A DNA stretch of 5,365 nucleotides. Origin: Arenibacter sp963972175 (GTDB lineage Bacteria; Bacteroidota; Bacteroidia; Flavobacteriales; Flavobacteriaceae). A program made the position numbers and the translations under genes. The notes under the pieces were generated by a model that was not told where the DNA came from, did no database searches, and was given only the letters and a program-made list of their open reading frames with translations. The stretch's first letter is position 1, and every line of letters starts with the position of its first letter. The DNA lies in assembly GCA_963972175.1 (NCBI GenBank), contig CAXAVP010000291.1, positions 1 to 5,365 of the forward strand, read 5' to 3'. This document shows, piece by piece, positions 5,261-5,365 of this stretch.

Positions 5261-5316
5261 CACCCGCTTGACCAGATGTTGGGCTAGTTCTTAATTTTAT
5301 AAATAACACATAAGCT
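5261..5316 (+). promoter_or_regulatory. rplU 5' leader, possible structured regulatory region
   Basis: The 56 nt between the promoter motif and the rplU ATG are more GC-balanced at the start than the AT-rich spacers nearby. GCTTG (5266-5270) can pair with TAAGC (5311-5315; four Watson-Crick pairs and one G-U), closing most of the leader. CCA (5272-5274) can pair with TGG (5280-5282) inside it. Ribosomal protein leaders often bind their own product, but the pairing here is weak and unproven. Confidence 0.3.
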
Positions 5317-5365
5317 ATGTACGCAATTGTAGAGATAGCAGGGCAGCAATTTAAAGTTGCGAAAG
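5317..5365 (+). CDS. rplU: 50S ribosomal protein bL21 (N-terminus only)
   Basis: The window ends after 16 complete codons and one base. The visible start MYAIVEIAGQQFKVAK is the highly conserved N-terminus of bL21, a large-subunit protein that binds 23S rRNA. The ATG at 5317 fits the family start exactly. In most bacteria rpmA (bL27) follows rplU, so that gene is expected just beyond the window; this is inference. Although only a fragment is visible, the match to this short conserved segment is distinctive. Confidence 0.93.
   Translation, partial: MYAIVEIAGQQFKVAK

Noticed and set aside
1..5365. A novel defence, mobile or biosynthetic system
   Set aside because: No transposase, integrase, nuclease-like effector, CRISPR repeats, toxin-antitoxin pair or biosynthetic enzymes are visible; most genes are core housekeeping or motility genes.

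Overview
The window looks like chromosomal DNA from a member of the Flavobacteriaceae (phylum Bacteroidota). Three observations support this. The HU, SSB and GldE/GldD proteins are of flavobacterial type. Perfect TAnnTTTG promoter motifs (the Bacteroidota -7 element) stand upstream of five transcription units. Start codons lack strong Shine-Dalgarno sequences. The phylum call is secure; genus and species cannot be read from this sequence.

Layout from left to right. A possible plus-strand terminator hairpin (18-45) lies beyond the 3' end of a minus-strand HU gene (60-350). A divergent promoter region (351-480) separates HU from a plus-strand run: mutY (481-1518), ssb (1543-2007), gldE (2033-3361, TTG start) and gldD (3351-3905, overlapping gldE by 11 nt). 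A short unknown lipoprotein gene (3921-4340, minus) converges on gldD. About 390-420 nt without a credible gene follow (4341 to 4731 or 4758); they hold a candidate promoter for the lipoprotein and a strongly G-rich, C-poor tract. Next comes a small four-helix membrane protein (4759-5214, plus; possibly from 4732), then a well-formed promoter with leader, and the first 16 codons of rplU (ribosomal protein bL21), cut by the window end.

How the genes relate. HU, MutY and SSB all act on DNA: nucleoid packaging, removal of adenine opposite 8-oxoguanine, and single-strand protection. GldE and GldD belong to the Bacteroidota gliding-motility gene set (GldD is required for gliding in Flavobacterium johnsoniae, which ties it to the type IX secretion/gliding apparatus). 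ssb has its own promoter abutting the mutY stop codon, and no promoter motif is seen between ssb and gldE, so ssb-gldE-gldD is probably one transcript. The repair/motility linkage is a known flavobacterial arrangement, not a new system.

I see no mobile element, CRISPR array, tRNA or rRNA. The least explained items are the unknown lipoprotein, the small membrane protein, the G-rich gene-free tract, and the shared Cys-Lys-acidic-acidic start of the two mature lipoproteins, which resembles a Bacteroidota surface-export signal.
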